64,000 nt of DNA, taken from contig JADBKQ010000001.1 in NCBI GenBank assembly GCA_014896305.1, forward strand, positions 248,001 to 312,000, read 5' to 3'. Position 1 is the first letter of the stretch, and every line of letters begins with the position of its first letter. The stretch is from Limnochordaceae bacterium (lineage in GTDB: Bacteria > Bacillota > Limnochordia > Limnochordales > DUMU01). A model generated the notes under the pieces. It worked only from the letters and a program-made list of their open reading frames with translations. It did not search any database and was not told where the DNA came from. The position numbers and the translations under genes were made by a program. This document shows, piece after piece, positions 26,217 to 34,259 of this stretch.

Positions 26217-27083
26217 GTGATCAGTGGGCAGAGGAGCGATCGGCGGGAGTGGGAGGATCCACAAAACGCGTTTTTCCTGGATCATATATCCCGGGAGATT
26301 CCGCACCCCGGTGAGTTTGGCACGGCGGCTCACTCGGCTGGCGAGGAGCAGGCGACATCCAATTCTGTGCCAACTCCTCGCCGACTCCGGATTCTTCACG
26401 ACATTACGGCTTGTATCCCGGCCAGCCAGATAACCTGTGTGGTGGGGCCTTCGGGAGCGGGGAAATCCTCGCTGCTTCGGCTATTGAACCGCCTTGACTC
26501 TCCTACCTCCGGCACAATCTATTGGAGAGGGCGCTCGCTGGAGTCGTACCCCGTCCGACAGTTACGTCGTCAAGTAGGCATGCTCTTTCAGTTTCCGCAC
26601 CTATTTGAAGGCACGGTGGAACAGAACGTATTGTTTGGCCCTCGCTTGCAGCCGTCCTCGACATCACAGGCTGACGGGGCGGCCAGACAGCCCCAGGCAA
26701 CCGGCCCTGCCCTGGTGGCAGAACTGCTACGGATGGTGGGCCTGCCGGCAGAGCTGGCTGGACGTTCCACAGAGAAGCTATCCGGCGGCGAGGCCGCCCG
26801 GGTGGCGCTGGCCCGCGCTCTGGCCAATCAGCCACAGGTACTGCTGTTGGACGAACCTACCGCCTCGCTGGACGTGGCGTCGCGCCGGGAGATCGAGCAG
26901 TTGATCCTGCGTTTGCAGCGAGAGTCGGGCTTGACAGTGGTCTGGGTCAGTCATGATCTGGAGCAGGCCGCCCGGGTGGCCGACCGTGTGATGGTGATTG
27001 AACACGGCGAGCTGACCGCCTTCGGCCGGCCCGATGTGATTTTGCCTGCCTTCGAGACGCAACTGGAAGCGGATCGGCGGTAG
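26217..27083 (+). CDS. fetA: ABC transporter ATP-binding protein (FetA/YbbL-like)
   Basis: A 288-residue ABC ATPase. Walker A is GPSGAGKS at 77-84, the Q-loop FQFPHLFEG, the signature LSGGEAARVALARAL, Walker B VLLLDEPTASLD, and the H-loop WVSHDLEQ. An extra stretch of about 30 residues after the first strand and a Ser/Gln/Ala-rich insert (about 142-160) before the signature are unusual. GTG 26217 is used, with GTGAGGTG upstream. It is paired with the permease at 27108 (24 bp gap). The FetAB pair of Escherichia coli exports iron; by family and partner, a similar metal-resistance role is likely here. Confidence 0.85.
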   Translation: MISGQRSDRREWEDPQNAFFLDHISREIPHPGEFGTAAHSAGEEQATSNSVPTPRRLRILHDITACIPASQITCVVGPSGAGKSSLLRLLNRLDSPTSGTIYWRGRSLESYPVRQLRRQVGMLFQFPHLFEGTVEQNVLFGPRLQPSSTSQADGAARQPQATGPALVAELLRMVGLPAELAGRSTEKLSGGEAARVALARALANQPQVLLLDEPTASLDVASRREIEQLILRLQRESGLTVVWVSHDLEQAARVADRVMVIEHGELTAFGRPDVILPAFETQLEADRR

Positions 27084-27107
27084 GGGGAGTGGAGGCTGCG
27101 AGCAAGG

Positions 27108-27893
27108 ATGAGCACCGTTCAGTTATTGTCGACGTTGGCTCTGGTTGCCGTCAGTATGCTGCTATCCAGCTGGCAGCGCCTGAAGCTGGAAAAAGAGATC
27201 GGTTACGCGACGCTGCGAACCTTTGTCCAGCTTCTGGCCATCGGATATGTGCTGTCGTATGTGTTTTCGTTCAACCGCTGGTACGCCACGGTGGCGATTC
27301 TGGTGGCCATGACGTTGATCGCGGCTCAAAACGCGGCCCGGCGGGGGCGCGGGATTCCAGGAGCCTTTGGCCGCGTCTTGTTGGCGATAGCGCTGGGGGA
27401 AGGCGTGACCCTTGCGCTGATGCTGGTGTTGCATATCATCGCCGGCTCTCCCCGTTTCCTGATTCCGGTGGCCGGCATGATCCTGGGGAATTGTATGGTG
27501 GCGTCGGGGCTCGTTCTCAACCGCCTGAAAGATGAGATACGACTGCGCTCTGCGGAGGTGGAGGCAGCCCTGGCCCTGGGGGCGTCGCCCCGTCAGGCCA
27601 TTGAACAGGTACTGAAGGGCGCCGTCCGCAGCGGCATGATCCCTACCATTGATTCGATGAAGACGGTAGGGTTGGTCTCCTTGCCCGGCATGATGACCGG
27701 GACGATTTTGGCCGGCGCGGATCCTCTGTTGGCGGTACGCTACCAGATCATGGTGATGCTGATGCTGAGCGCGGCCACCACCATCGCCAGCATATCGCTG
27801 GCAATGGTGATTTACCAAAGCTTTTTCAACCGGGCGGAGCAACTGGTCCTTCCCCAGGCGGGAGCGCACCCGGCGGGGGCCGCAGGTCGCTAA
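27108..27893 (+). CDS. fetB: ABC transporter permease, FetB/YbbM (UPF0014) family
   Basis: A 261-residue inner-membrane permease with about seven hydrophobic helices. Family segments include LKLEKEIGYATLRTFVQLLAIGYVL, IPVAGMILGNCMVASGL, EAALALGASPRQAIEQVLKGAVRSGMIPTID and the strongly conserved SMKTVGLVSLPGMMTGTILAGADPL, the cytoplasmic coupling region of the UPF0014 family. The start is ATG 27108. It forms a two-gene transporter with the ATPase at 26217; the known members export iron. Its stop codon overlaps the stop of the convergent LysM-GH18 gene (27890-27893). Confidence 0.9.
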   Translation: MSTVQLLSTLALVAVSMLLSSWQRLKLEKEIGYATLRTFVQLLAIGYVLSYVFSFNRWYATVAILVAMTLIAAQNAARRGRGIPGAFGRVLLAIALGEGVTLALMLVLHIIAGSPRFLIPVAGMILGNCMVASGLVLNRLKDEIRLRSAEVEAALALGASPRQAIEQVLKGAVRSGMIPTIDSMKTVGLVSLPGMMTGTILAGADPLLAVRYQIMVMLMLSAATTIASISLAMVIYQSFFNRAEQLVLPQAGAHPAGAAGR

Positions 27894-29266
27894 GCCTTGG
27901 GCTCGGGTGATGCCGTCGCATTCCGTTCCTGCCCCTGGACGATGAAACGATCGGCGGTGAGCGGCCAGACTTGCGGGAAGTCCGCCGGCAGTGTCCAGAA
28001 GCTGACGCCACCGAGACCATACTCCCGCACGGTCTCGAACTTGGCAGCAAGGCTGCGGGCGTCCTCCAGCCAGACTTCGTGCTGCTGTCCACTGCGCGTG
28101 GTGTAGCGGTAGAAGGGCGATTGTGCCACGGGGTCGAACTGGATCTGGGCTCCCTGGTCAATTGCGCGACGAACCGCTTCTTGAACCGTCAGATCCTCGG
28201 CCAACGTTCCTTCTTGCCATGGGATCTGCCAATCGCGGGCATAAATGGGCACGCCCATCAGGATCTTTTGGCGGGGAATGGCGGTGACGGCGTAATCCAG
28301 TACCCGGCGAACCTGGTCGAGGGGGGCGATGGCCATGGGAGGCCCTCCTACCCAGCCCCATTCATAGGTCATCAACACCACGTAGTCGTCCACCTGGCCG
28401 TGTACCGGGTAGTCGTGGGCTTCGTACAGCGTTCCCACCTGGATGGCGCTGACCTTGGGGGCCAGGGCACTGGTGAGCAGGAGCCCCCGAGAATGCACCA
28501 GTTGGTCGAGCCGCCGCATGAAAGCGTTGTACGGCTCCCGGTCCTCCGGTCGGACATACTCGAAATCGACGTTAAGACCCGAATACTGCTTGCGAGCCAG
28601 CTGGTCCAGCAGCTGGCTGACCAGACGGTCTTGTGCCTCGGGTTCGGTCAGGGCGGCGTGCGCCAACTCCGAGTCGAACATGTTGGCAGTCAGGTTGTAA
28701 TTGGCCAGCGTCAGGATGGGTTGTAAGGTCATGGCACGCGCTGTCTCCAGAGCAGGTCGGTCGTAAGCATTCACCAGGGTGCCGTCGATCTGGAAGGAGT
28801 AGGTAAACATGGATACGAAGGTGAGGGCGGCGTTCGTCCCCTGGAGGGTAGCCCGATCAGACTCTCCTTGAATGACCAGGTAGGCATTGACCCGGGCAGG
28901 ATAGGGTGGCGTTTCCGGCGGAACGGGAGTCGCCGGTGGCACCGGAGAAGGGATGAGCAGTACCTGCCCGGGATAGATCAAGTTGGGGTTGGTCAGGTGG
29001 TTCAGCCGTACCATCGCATCGATGTTTACGCCAAAGCGGCGACTGATTGCCCATAGTGTATCACCAGGTTGTACGACGTAGCGTTGAGGTGGGGGCGGTG
29101 GTGGCGTCACGGGGGGCGGCGTCTGCACGATGAGTGCCTGCCCGGGCGTCAAACGGTTAGGGTAGGGCGGACGGTTCAACTGGATGAGGCTTTCAATGGG
29201 CACGCCGTAGCGGCGGGAGATCCGCCACAGGGTGTCACCGGGTTGCACCACGTGGATCCGGATCAT
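27890..29266 (-). CDS. LysM-LysM-GH18 protein, spore cortex-lytic SleL/YaaH-like
   Basis: A 458-residue protein with two LysM peptidoglycan-binding domains (about 3-48, HVVQPGDTLWRISRRYGV; and 62-107, YVVQPGDTLWAISRRFGV), a proline-rich linker, and a GH18 barrel (about 120-445). The catalytic strand reads GLNVDFEYV, with Glu near residue 235 in the DxE arrangement of SleL/YaaH-type N-acetylglucosaminidases. No signal peptide is seen, as for spore-coat-deposited SleL. ATG 29266 is chosen, with GGGAGGG 9 nt upstream; a GTG at 29332 adds 22 unconserved residues. This is the main hint that the host makes endospores. It faces fetB tail to tail. Confidence 0.9.
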   Translation of the reverse strand: MIRIHVVQPGDTLWRISRRYGVPIESLIQLNRPPYPNRLTPGQALIVQTPPPVTPPPPPPQRYVVQPGDTLWAISRRFGVNIDAMVRLNHLTNPNLIYPGQVLLIPSPVPPATPVPPETPPYPARVNAYLVIQGESDRATLQGTNAALTFVSMFTYSFQIDGTLVNAYDRPALETARAMTLQPILTLANYNLTANMFDSELAHAALTEPEAQDRLVSQLLDQLARKQYSGLNVDFEYVRPEDREPYNAFMRRLDQLVHSRGLLLTSALAPKVSAIQVGTLYEAHDYPVHGQVDDYVVLMTYEWGWVGGPPMAIAPLDQVRRVLDYAVTAIPRQKILMGVPIYARDWQIPWQEGTLAEDLTVQEAVRRAIDQGAQIQFDPVAQSPFYRYTTRSGQQHEVWLEDARSLAAKFETVREYGLGGVSFWTLPADFPQVWPLTADRFIVQGQERNATASPEPKA

Positions 29267-29454
29267 GACAATCAGCCCTCCCACGGGAAGAGTGGCTAAA
29301 GAGTCTCCCTTTCCTGCTGTTTGTTTCCGCACGACGTCTCGGTACAGAGGCCTTTGAGAGCAGGCAGGTACTACCGCTGACGCAGGAATATGCGATCCCA
29401 GCCGGAAGGGTGATGACCTGCCCGGCCTAGGCGGTGCGGACTCTGATTCCGGCC

Positions 29455-30015
29455 TCAGTGGACTTGACGGACAGCCCGCAGACGGAAGGCCCGGTCCGTG
29501 CGAAAGAGCCGGAGAACGCCCACTCCCCCGGTGGTTGTCAACAACAGACCGATGGCCAAGGGCAGTAGCTGACTCCAGGACACGCCTGCCTCCAAGACAC
29601 AGCGCTCGACGTGGGCTGGATCATAGTGCACGATCACTCGGCTCCCGGGTGGGTAACGGCTGGCGATCTGCTGGGCGGAGTGGCGGCTGCCCAACGATGG
29701 TTCACCGAACTGGCGGCGATGTCCGACGTACGGTCTACCGGCGACGTAGTACCGATAGGTGACCGTGGCCACATAGGAGGGAGCATCGGTCGGATAGACC
29801 GGCGCGGCCGGGCCACTGGCCGCTTGCACGTGGGAATCGAGAATGACGCCCGGCGCCGTTGGCCAATGAATACTGGCCATGGCCCAGTGAAGCTGTGAGC
29901 CTCCCTGGGCGAGCAGAACCAGGCCTGCCATGAGCATCACGATGAGAACCCAGTTGGCGGTTGGCAAGCCGGGGGATCCGTCCGATGGCCGGGACGGCCG
30001 GGGTCGCAGGTTCAT
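29455..30015 (-). CDS. DUF3592 membrane protein
   Basis: A 186-residue protein with two hydrophobic helices (about 20-45 and 150-170) flanking an extracytoplasmic beta domain. That domain matches DUF3592: WPTAPGVILDS, then VTYRYYVAGRPYVGHRRQFG, and YPPGSRVIVHYDPAHVERCVLEAG. The biochemical function of DUF3592 is unknown. Its ATG (30013-30015) overlaps the TGA of the patatin gene in an ATGA arrangement, so the two are translationally coupled. Confidence 0.8.
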   Translation of the reverse strand: MNLRPRPSRPSDGSPGLPTANWVLIVMLMAGLVLLAQGGSQLHWAMASIHWPTAPGVILDSHVQAASGPAAPVYPTDAPSYVATVTYRYYVAGRPYVGHRRQFGEPSLGSRHSAQQIASRYPPGSRVIVHYDPAHVERCVLEAGVSWSQLLPLAIGLLLTTTGGVGVLRLFRTDRAFRLRAVRQVH

Positions 30016-31058
30016 GGGCGACCCCCTTCCGCTGGGATCTGGCTTGGCCCGCTGGTTGGACTATGGGTTTGAACTGTAACCTCCGTGGAAGGGGTCAATG
30101 CCGTAGGCTCGGTCCGCCGCCGCAGGCGAACATAGTGGGCGAAATCCCGGTGAGCCAGGAACTGCTGGGCGCTGGAGCGGCCTGACTCATATAGCTTGGT
30201 CAACGTGTCCTGGCTAAGGGAGAAATCGGTGGCTTTGACGCCCAGCGTCGGAATGTTGACTGTGCGGACGGCATCGGCAGCCTGGAGATCCCGCTGTTCA
30301 CCGGCTTGGATGCTCGTCTCGACGAGAGCGGCCAAAAACTCGAAAAAGGTCTGGGGTGGGGCGTAGGCGGTCGGGCCGGGGGTATCCACCAGGCGGAACC
30401 CTATGGTCGGCCAGGCTGGATCGCTGGCGGAATCGAAAAGCCAAACGGGGTAGTTGGAGATCAAACCTCCATCTACGACCACGATGTCGTTGGAATCCCT
30501 TTTGACTCGCACCGGGACATAAAAGACGGGGATAGTGCTGCTCATCCGGACTGCCAGCGCCACCGAGAGCGTATCGGGCTGCATTCCCAATTGGGGCGCG
30601 TCACGAGGCAGGACGAGCAGCTGATGGCGAGTCACGTCGGCGGCGATGACCTGCAGGCGATAGGCGAATGTGCTGCCCAGTAAGCCCGAGCTGACTCTCA
30701 AGTCCCCGAACGTGTGAACTCCACGGGCAGCCAGGCGTTCCGCCAACCAGCGTTCCAGCCCTTCCGCAGAATAGATCCCCCACAGCCCCAGCAAGCTCAG
30801 GAGCGGCCCGATGACCGGGAACTTGGCTACCTCTTCGCGAATCGCGAAGTGCTGGAAATCCACCTCGCTCATGAGTTGACGGAGCTCCTGGGCCTTGTAC
30901 CCGGCGGCCAGGAGGGAGGCGACGACCGCACCAGCGCTGGTGCCGGCCAGGTATTGCCACTCGTACCCGGCCTCTTCAAAGATGGAGACGGCGCCGACGA
31001 AGGCGATTCCCCGTACTCCTCCGCCGGCGAAGACGGCATTCGCCCGTTGTGTGTCCAC
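30012..31058 (-). CDS. Patatin-like phospholipase (RssA-like serine lipase)
   Basis: A 348-residue patatin-family acyl hydrolase using a Ser-Asp dyad. The oxyanion loop GGGVRG is at 12-17, the nucleophile elbow GTSAG at 39-43 (Ser41), and the catalytic Asp in VVVDGGLISNYPV near 196. No signal peptide. GTG 31058 is chosen because AGGAGGT lies 7 nt upstream; a GTG three codons earlier overlaps that site. The C-terminal 40 residues are Thr/Ser/Pro-rich. It probably acts on membrane lipids from the cytoplasmic side. It is coupled to the DUF3592 gene downstream. Confidence 0.9.
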   Translation of the reverse strand: MDTQRANAVFAGGGVRGIAFVGAVSIFEEAGYEWQYLAGTSAGAVVASLLAAGYKAQELRQLMSEVDFQHFAIREEVAKFPVIGPLLSLLGLWGIYSAEGLERWLAERLAARGVHTFGDLRVSSGLLGSTFAYRLQVIAADVTRHQLLVLPRDAPQLGMQPDTLSVALAVRMSSTIPVFYVPVRVKRDSNDIVVVDGGLISNYPVWLFDSASDPAWPTIGFRLVDTPGPTAYAPPQTFFEFLAALVETSIQAGEQRDLQAADAVRTVNIPTLGVKATDFSLSQDTLTKLYESGRSSAQQFLAHRDFAHYVRLRRRTEPTALTPSTEVTVQTHSPTSGPSQIPAEGGRP

Positions 31059-31425
31059 CCCGCACACCTCCTGGTAAGCATGATATGAGCCACCAGGAGC
31101 GGTGTGTTAGAGAGAGGCAAGGGAAATGGCCAAGCCCGTAAAGTCTTCCTTTTGCCAGCGGGGGCGGAACCCCGTCGGGCACGCTTGCCGGCAGCGGACA
31201 CCGTCCAGCGTTGTTGACGCCTCCGTTCCTTACCAGCTGGCGGGGAAGAAGAGGGATCTCCGTGCCGGCATTGGACAGCGTGGGCGTGCGCGCCTGCCGA
31301 GCCACGAAGCGCCGTGGTGTACGAAGCCGTACGAATGAACGAGAGAATGTACAGGGCGGACCGATCCGGTGGTTGCAAAGCTGACTCCGGCCGAACCGGG
31401 AGCCCAGCTTCAGAGGCCATAGCGC
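31059..31425. other. Intergenic region with a repeat-like motif
   Basis: 367 bp upstream of the patatin gene and downstream of hepT. Around 31285-31310 it carries a GC-rich motif ending in GCCTGCCGAGCCACGAAGCG that recurs, with two to three differences, near 32493-32515. No gene is credible here. The patatin promoter should lie at the left part but I see no clear -35/-10 pair. Confidence 0.35.
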
Positions 31426-31872
31426 TCATGAAACGGTATTGATGGTCAGAAGGTGTTCGATTATCTGGATGAACTCGTTCACAACTGATGGAGCCTCCTG
31501 CAGAAAGGCTCGCAGCGATTCCCACCGGATGTCCAGATACTCATGGGCCAGAATATTGCGCAGGCGCGTCATCTCAGCAAGCTTGGCGGCTGTTGCAGAC
31601 GGCAGAAGGCCACTCATACCCAGCTGAAGCATTGTTTGCCGGTACGAATCTGGCGCCGGCAGGTCCATGGCTGTCAGGACCACCTTGGAGATGTCCGTGG
31701 CAGCATTCAGGATGTTCTCTACCATTCGCTCCAAACTACCCCGGCGGTCACGGTTGGTCACGTACTCTGCCTGGGTCATGGTCGCGAAACGGGGAATGTC
31801 ACCGGCCTCCACTCGGAGAATATCTAGCCGGCGTTGAATGGTCTCGAATTGCTCAGGGGTCAACTGGACCAT
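31426..31872 (-). CDS. hepT: HepT-like toxin (DUF86, HEPN ribonuclease)
   Basis: A 148-residue HEPN-fold protein of the HepT/DUF86 group. The RNase active-site motif Rx4HxY is present: Arg105, His110, Tyr112 in RLRNILAHEY. HepT toxins cleave RNA and are neutralised by their MntA partner, which in characterised pairs AMPylates the Tyr next to the active site. ATG 31872 is chosen from GGAGGG 6 nt upstream. It overlaps the upstream mntA-like gene by 20 bp. Start sites further upstream lie inside mntA and are not needed. Confidence 0.88.
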   Translation of the reverse strand: MVQLTPEQFETIQRRLDILRVEAGDIPRFATMTQAEYVTNRDRRGSLERMVENILNAATDISKVVLTAMDLPAPDSYRQTMLQLGMSGLLPSATAAKLAEMTRLRNILAHEYLDIRWESLRAFLQEAPSVVNEFIQIIEHLLTINTVS

Positions 31873-32275
31873 GGGTAACCCTCCAATGCTGGTACCGTTC
31901 GCGAATGAATTCCAGTTGAAACTGCCGGAAATCCTCGGCCTCCCGGGATTTGTCCAGCATAAGCTCAATAGCCAGGCGAGGGTTCTTGTTGACCAGCACC
32001 CGCCCCTTCATGGCGGACCAGGCGATTTCGGGGGGAGCATTGTTAACCACCACCAGGTCGACCTCGCGCTGGGTCAGGTCCTCAAGCTGGTTCCAGAGAG
32101 TACGGATATCCGCCGGAGAGTAAGGAGTCTTGAGGTAGACGGCGATGTCTACGTCGGAATCCGGCCGAGCTCTTCCCCGAGAAAAAGAGCCAAACAACCA
32201 GGCCAGCGTCACCTGGGGATTGGCAGCAAGACAGTGGGCAATCTCCTTTTCCGAAATTGACGCAGTTTGTGACAT
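31853..32275 (-). CDS. mntA: MntA-like minimal nucleotidyltransferase (antitoxin)
   Basis: A 140-residue minimal nucleotidyltransferase. The motif GSx10DxD is intact: Gly29-Ser30 and Asp41-Val-Asp43 in FGSFSRGRARPDSDVDIAVY. A third acidic strand is EVDLVVVN near residue 73. MntA antitoxins transfer AMP to the HepT toxin. The start is ATG 32275 with GGAGGT 9 nt upstream. It precedes and overlaps hepT, the standard antitoxin-first order of this toxin-antitoxin class. Confidence 0.88.
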   Translation of the reverse strand: MSQTASISEKEIAHCLAANPQVTLAWLFGSFSRGRARPDSDVDIAVYLKTPYSPADIRTLWNQLEDLTQREVDLVVVNNAPPEIAWSAMKGRVLVNKNPRLAIELMLDKSREAEDFRQFQLEFIRERYQHWRVTHGPVDP

Positions 32276-32727
32276 ATGGTGTTAACCTCCACATGCATCC
32301 CTACTTGCGCGGCCCTGGTCGGTGGTCTGGCCTGATACAGGCTGGGCTTTTTGACTCTTCGCTGTTGAGTGTACTTTACCTTCCCAGCGGTTGAGGGAGT
32401 AGCGGTCCTCAGCCTTGCCGATCTGGAAGGGCGAAGCGTGCTACGAAGGTGGAGGGAGAAGCCTCGCCCTGGCGCTTGAACGGAGTGGGTGCGTGCCTGT
32501 CGAGCCACGAAGCGTTGGTAGCGGGAACGAGGTAAGAGTCGGTTCTTTTGGCGCTAAATGTAAGGGGGAAGGTGGGGGTAGAGCAAGAGGTTTCATAGAC
32601 GCTTCATAGTCACCAGTAATGCTTCTGATTAGTGACAAAGCTGAAGCCGGTTCATGCAGGCGGTCGGATGTTGAACAGGGAACAACCGCTACGGCTCCCT
32701 TTGACGAACAAACGGGGGTGAGATGCT
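32276..32727. other. Intergenic region holding one copy of a dispersed repeat
   Basis: 452 bp between the divergent mntA and the proline-rich-protein gene. Its left quarter is the repeat copy at 32297-32411; the motif GAGCCACGAAGCG shared with 31293 follows near 32502. The right part (about 32590-32700) is somewhat AT-richer and probably holds the promoter of the redox cluster, although no ideal consensus is visible. Confidence 0.4.
32297..32411. repeat. Dispersed intergenic repeat, copy A
   Basis: About 115 bp similar to 34946-35047. Shared blocks in order: ATCCCTACYTGCGCGGCCCTG, GGCCTG, TTTTGAYTCTTCGCYGT, TTACCTTYCCAGCG, TTGAGGGAG and GGTCCTC. Copy A carries about 13 extra bases (a GCCTG/CAGGC hairpin followed by TTTTT) that make it look like a rightward terminator. 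Confidence 0.65.
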
Positions 32728-33309
32728 GTGAATCGGAAGATGGTGGCAAGAATCCGATGGTCTGTGGGGATGTCCAGTGCGGCGCTGTTGGGCGTTTTAG
32801 GTGGTGCCATCGGCCCTACTGTGGCAACCAAGTCCTCTGCATTGCCGCAGACCCCTGTGCCCAGCGCGGGCAACTGGACCCATGAAGGGGCAGCGCAGGC
32901 TCAGGGTATAGACGGCCCAGCGTCGGACCCGGCAGCGGCGGCCGGTGTGCCTGCCGGCCGTACTGCCCAAACCGGCCAGCTCTCGGGCCCAGGCGGCGAG
33001 CAGGGGCAGGCGGGCGGTTCACAGGGTAGACGGGGGTCACCCGAGGAGGGATCGGAGTTTGGCGATGGATGGGAGGGGGAAAAGGAGGCGAATGAAGAGG
33101 AGGGCGTTTACGAGTGGTATCCACTCCCACTGCCCCCGTCGTCACCATCTGTGTCTGCTCCTGCGGTCCCTTCGCCCCAGCCGGCAGCACCTTCCCCTTC
33201 CACAAACCCTCAACCCACTCCCTCGCTGCCGCCTACCGTGACCCAGCCGATGAGTATGCCAGGTCAGGGGGGAGGACTGTGGGCACTGTTTCGTACGGGA
33301 CGGTCGTAA
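32728..33309 (+). CDS. Secreted or anchored proline/glycine-rich protein of unknown function
   Basis: A 193-residue protein I do not recognise. It has an N-terminal hydrophobic helix (about 10-30, WSVGMSSAALLGVLGGAIG) like a signal peptide or anchor, then a long Gly/Gln/Glu-rich stretch and a Pro/Ser-rich tail (about 132-180); no folded domain is visible. GTG 32728 has GGGGGTGAG upstream. It overlaps the ApbE gene by 31 bp and heads a three-gene cluster with ApbE and a b-type cytochrome. No [S/T]GAT-like flavinylation motif is seen, so it is not an obvious ApbE substrate. Confidence 0.6.
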   Translation: MNRKMVARIRWSVGMSSAALLGVLGGAIGPTVATKSSALPQTPVPSAGNWTHEGAAQAQGIDGPASDPAAAAGVPAGRTAQTGQLSGPGGEQGQAGGSQGRRGSPEEGSEFGDGWEGEKEANEEEGVYEWYPLPLPPSSPSVSAPAVPSPQPAAPSPSTNPQPTPSLPPTVTQPMSMPGQGGGLWALFRTGRS

Positions 33310-34259
33310 GCCGGGCCCAGCTGCAGCCCGGGCTACTGGTCCATCGCTTCCCAGCCATGGGAACGACCGTCTTGGCAGCGCTCGCCTCACCACCGCTGAA
33401 CGGAGACGAGGCACGCCGGGCCCTGAGTCGTGTCGAGCGGCTGTTTCGAGAGGTGGAGCAGGTAGCCTCCCGTTTTCGTCCGGACAGCGAATTGTCGCAG
33501 CTGAACCAGATGCCCGACCGCTGGGTGATTGTCAGCCCTCTTCTGTTTGAGCTGATTCAAGAGGCTTTGGCGATGGCGGAGCGCACAGAGGGGTGGTTCG
33601 ATCCGACCATTCTTCCGGCCCTGGAAGCGGCCGGTTATCGCTCCTCCTGGAAAGATGGACGGTTTGCCGGCGGTAACGATGAGCCGGCGGGGTCGCACAG
33701 AGCGGGGGACTACCGACGGGTCCGGCTGGACCCTCTGCTGCAAGCGGTCTATGTGCCGCCAGGAGTCCGTTTGGACCTGGGAGGAATCGGCAAAGGCTGG
33801 ACGGTGGACAGGGCGTTCGAGCGGCTCGCCCGGCTAGGGCCATGCCTGGTCAACGCCGGGGGTGACCTGCGCGGAACAGGCGGCGATGCCATCGAAGGCT
33901 GGCCGATACAGGTGGAAAACCCTTGGCAACCGGACTCTCCGGCGTGCGATGCGATCTGGTTGCGGGAGGGGGCAGTCTGTTCGTCGTCCACTCTCGGGCG
34001 ACGCTGGCTGAAGGATGCGAAAGTCCAGCACCACTTGATCGACCCTCGCCGTGGGCAGCCCTCTGCCGGCGACGTCGTGGCCGCTACGGTACATGCTCCG
34101 ACGGCCGCAGAGGCAGAAGTAGCGGCCAAGGTGTTCATCGTGGGTGAACCGCTCGCCTGGGAGCGCATCGCCGGACGATTGCATGTGAGCGAAGCTCGTT
34201 TGTTCACGAACAGTGGCGGTAGCAGGGGGATGATCACGTGGCCCCAGACACACGCCTGA
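33279..34259 (+). CDS. apbE: FAD:protein FMN transferase (ApbE family)
   Basis: A 326-residue ApbE-like flavin transferase, which links FMN covalently to Thr/Ser of target redox proteins. Family motifs: AMGTTV at the start, FRPDSELSQLN, VRLDLGGIGKGWTVDRA, NAGGDLRG, the SSSTLGRRW segment near the FAD site, and HHLIDPRRGQPS with the metal-site region. GTG 33279 is chosen because GGGGGGAGG sits just upstream; the frame is open earlier (ATG 33114) but that part reads as an off-frame copy of the previous gene. No signal peptide or lipobox, so the product seems cytoplasmic, whereas many ApbE proteins are exported. A Gly/Ala-rich insert follows residue 135. Confidence 0.9.
   Translation: MGTVSYGTVVSRAQLQPGLLVHRFPAMGTTVLAALASPPLNGDEARRALSRVERLFREVEQVASRFRPDSELSQLNQMPDRWVIVSPLLFELIQEALAMAERTEGWFDPTILPALEAAGYRSSWKDGRFAGGNDEPAGSHRAGDYRRVRLDPLLQAVYVPPGVRLDLGGIGKGWTVDRAFERLARLGPCLVNAGGDLRGTGGDAIEGWPIQVENPWQPDSPACDAIWLREGAVCSSSTLGRRWLKDAKVQHHLIDPRRGQPSAGDVVAATVHAPTAAEAEVAAKVFIVGEPLAWERIAGRLHVSEARLFTNSGGSRGMITWPQTHA

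Noticed and set aside
33114-33278. Longer apbE reading frame from ATG 33114
   Set aside because: The extra 55 codons overlap the proline-rich gene in another frame, have no homology to ApbE, and a GGGGGGAGG site directly precedes GTG 33279.
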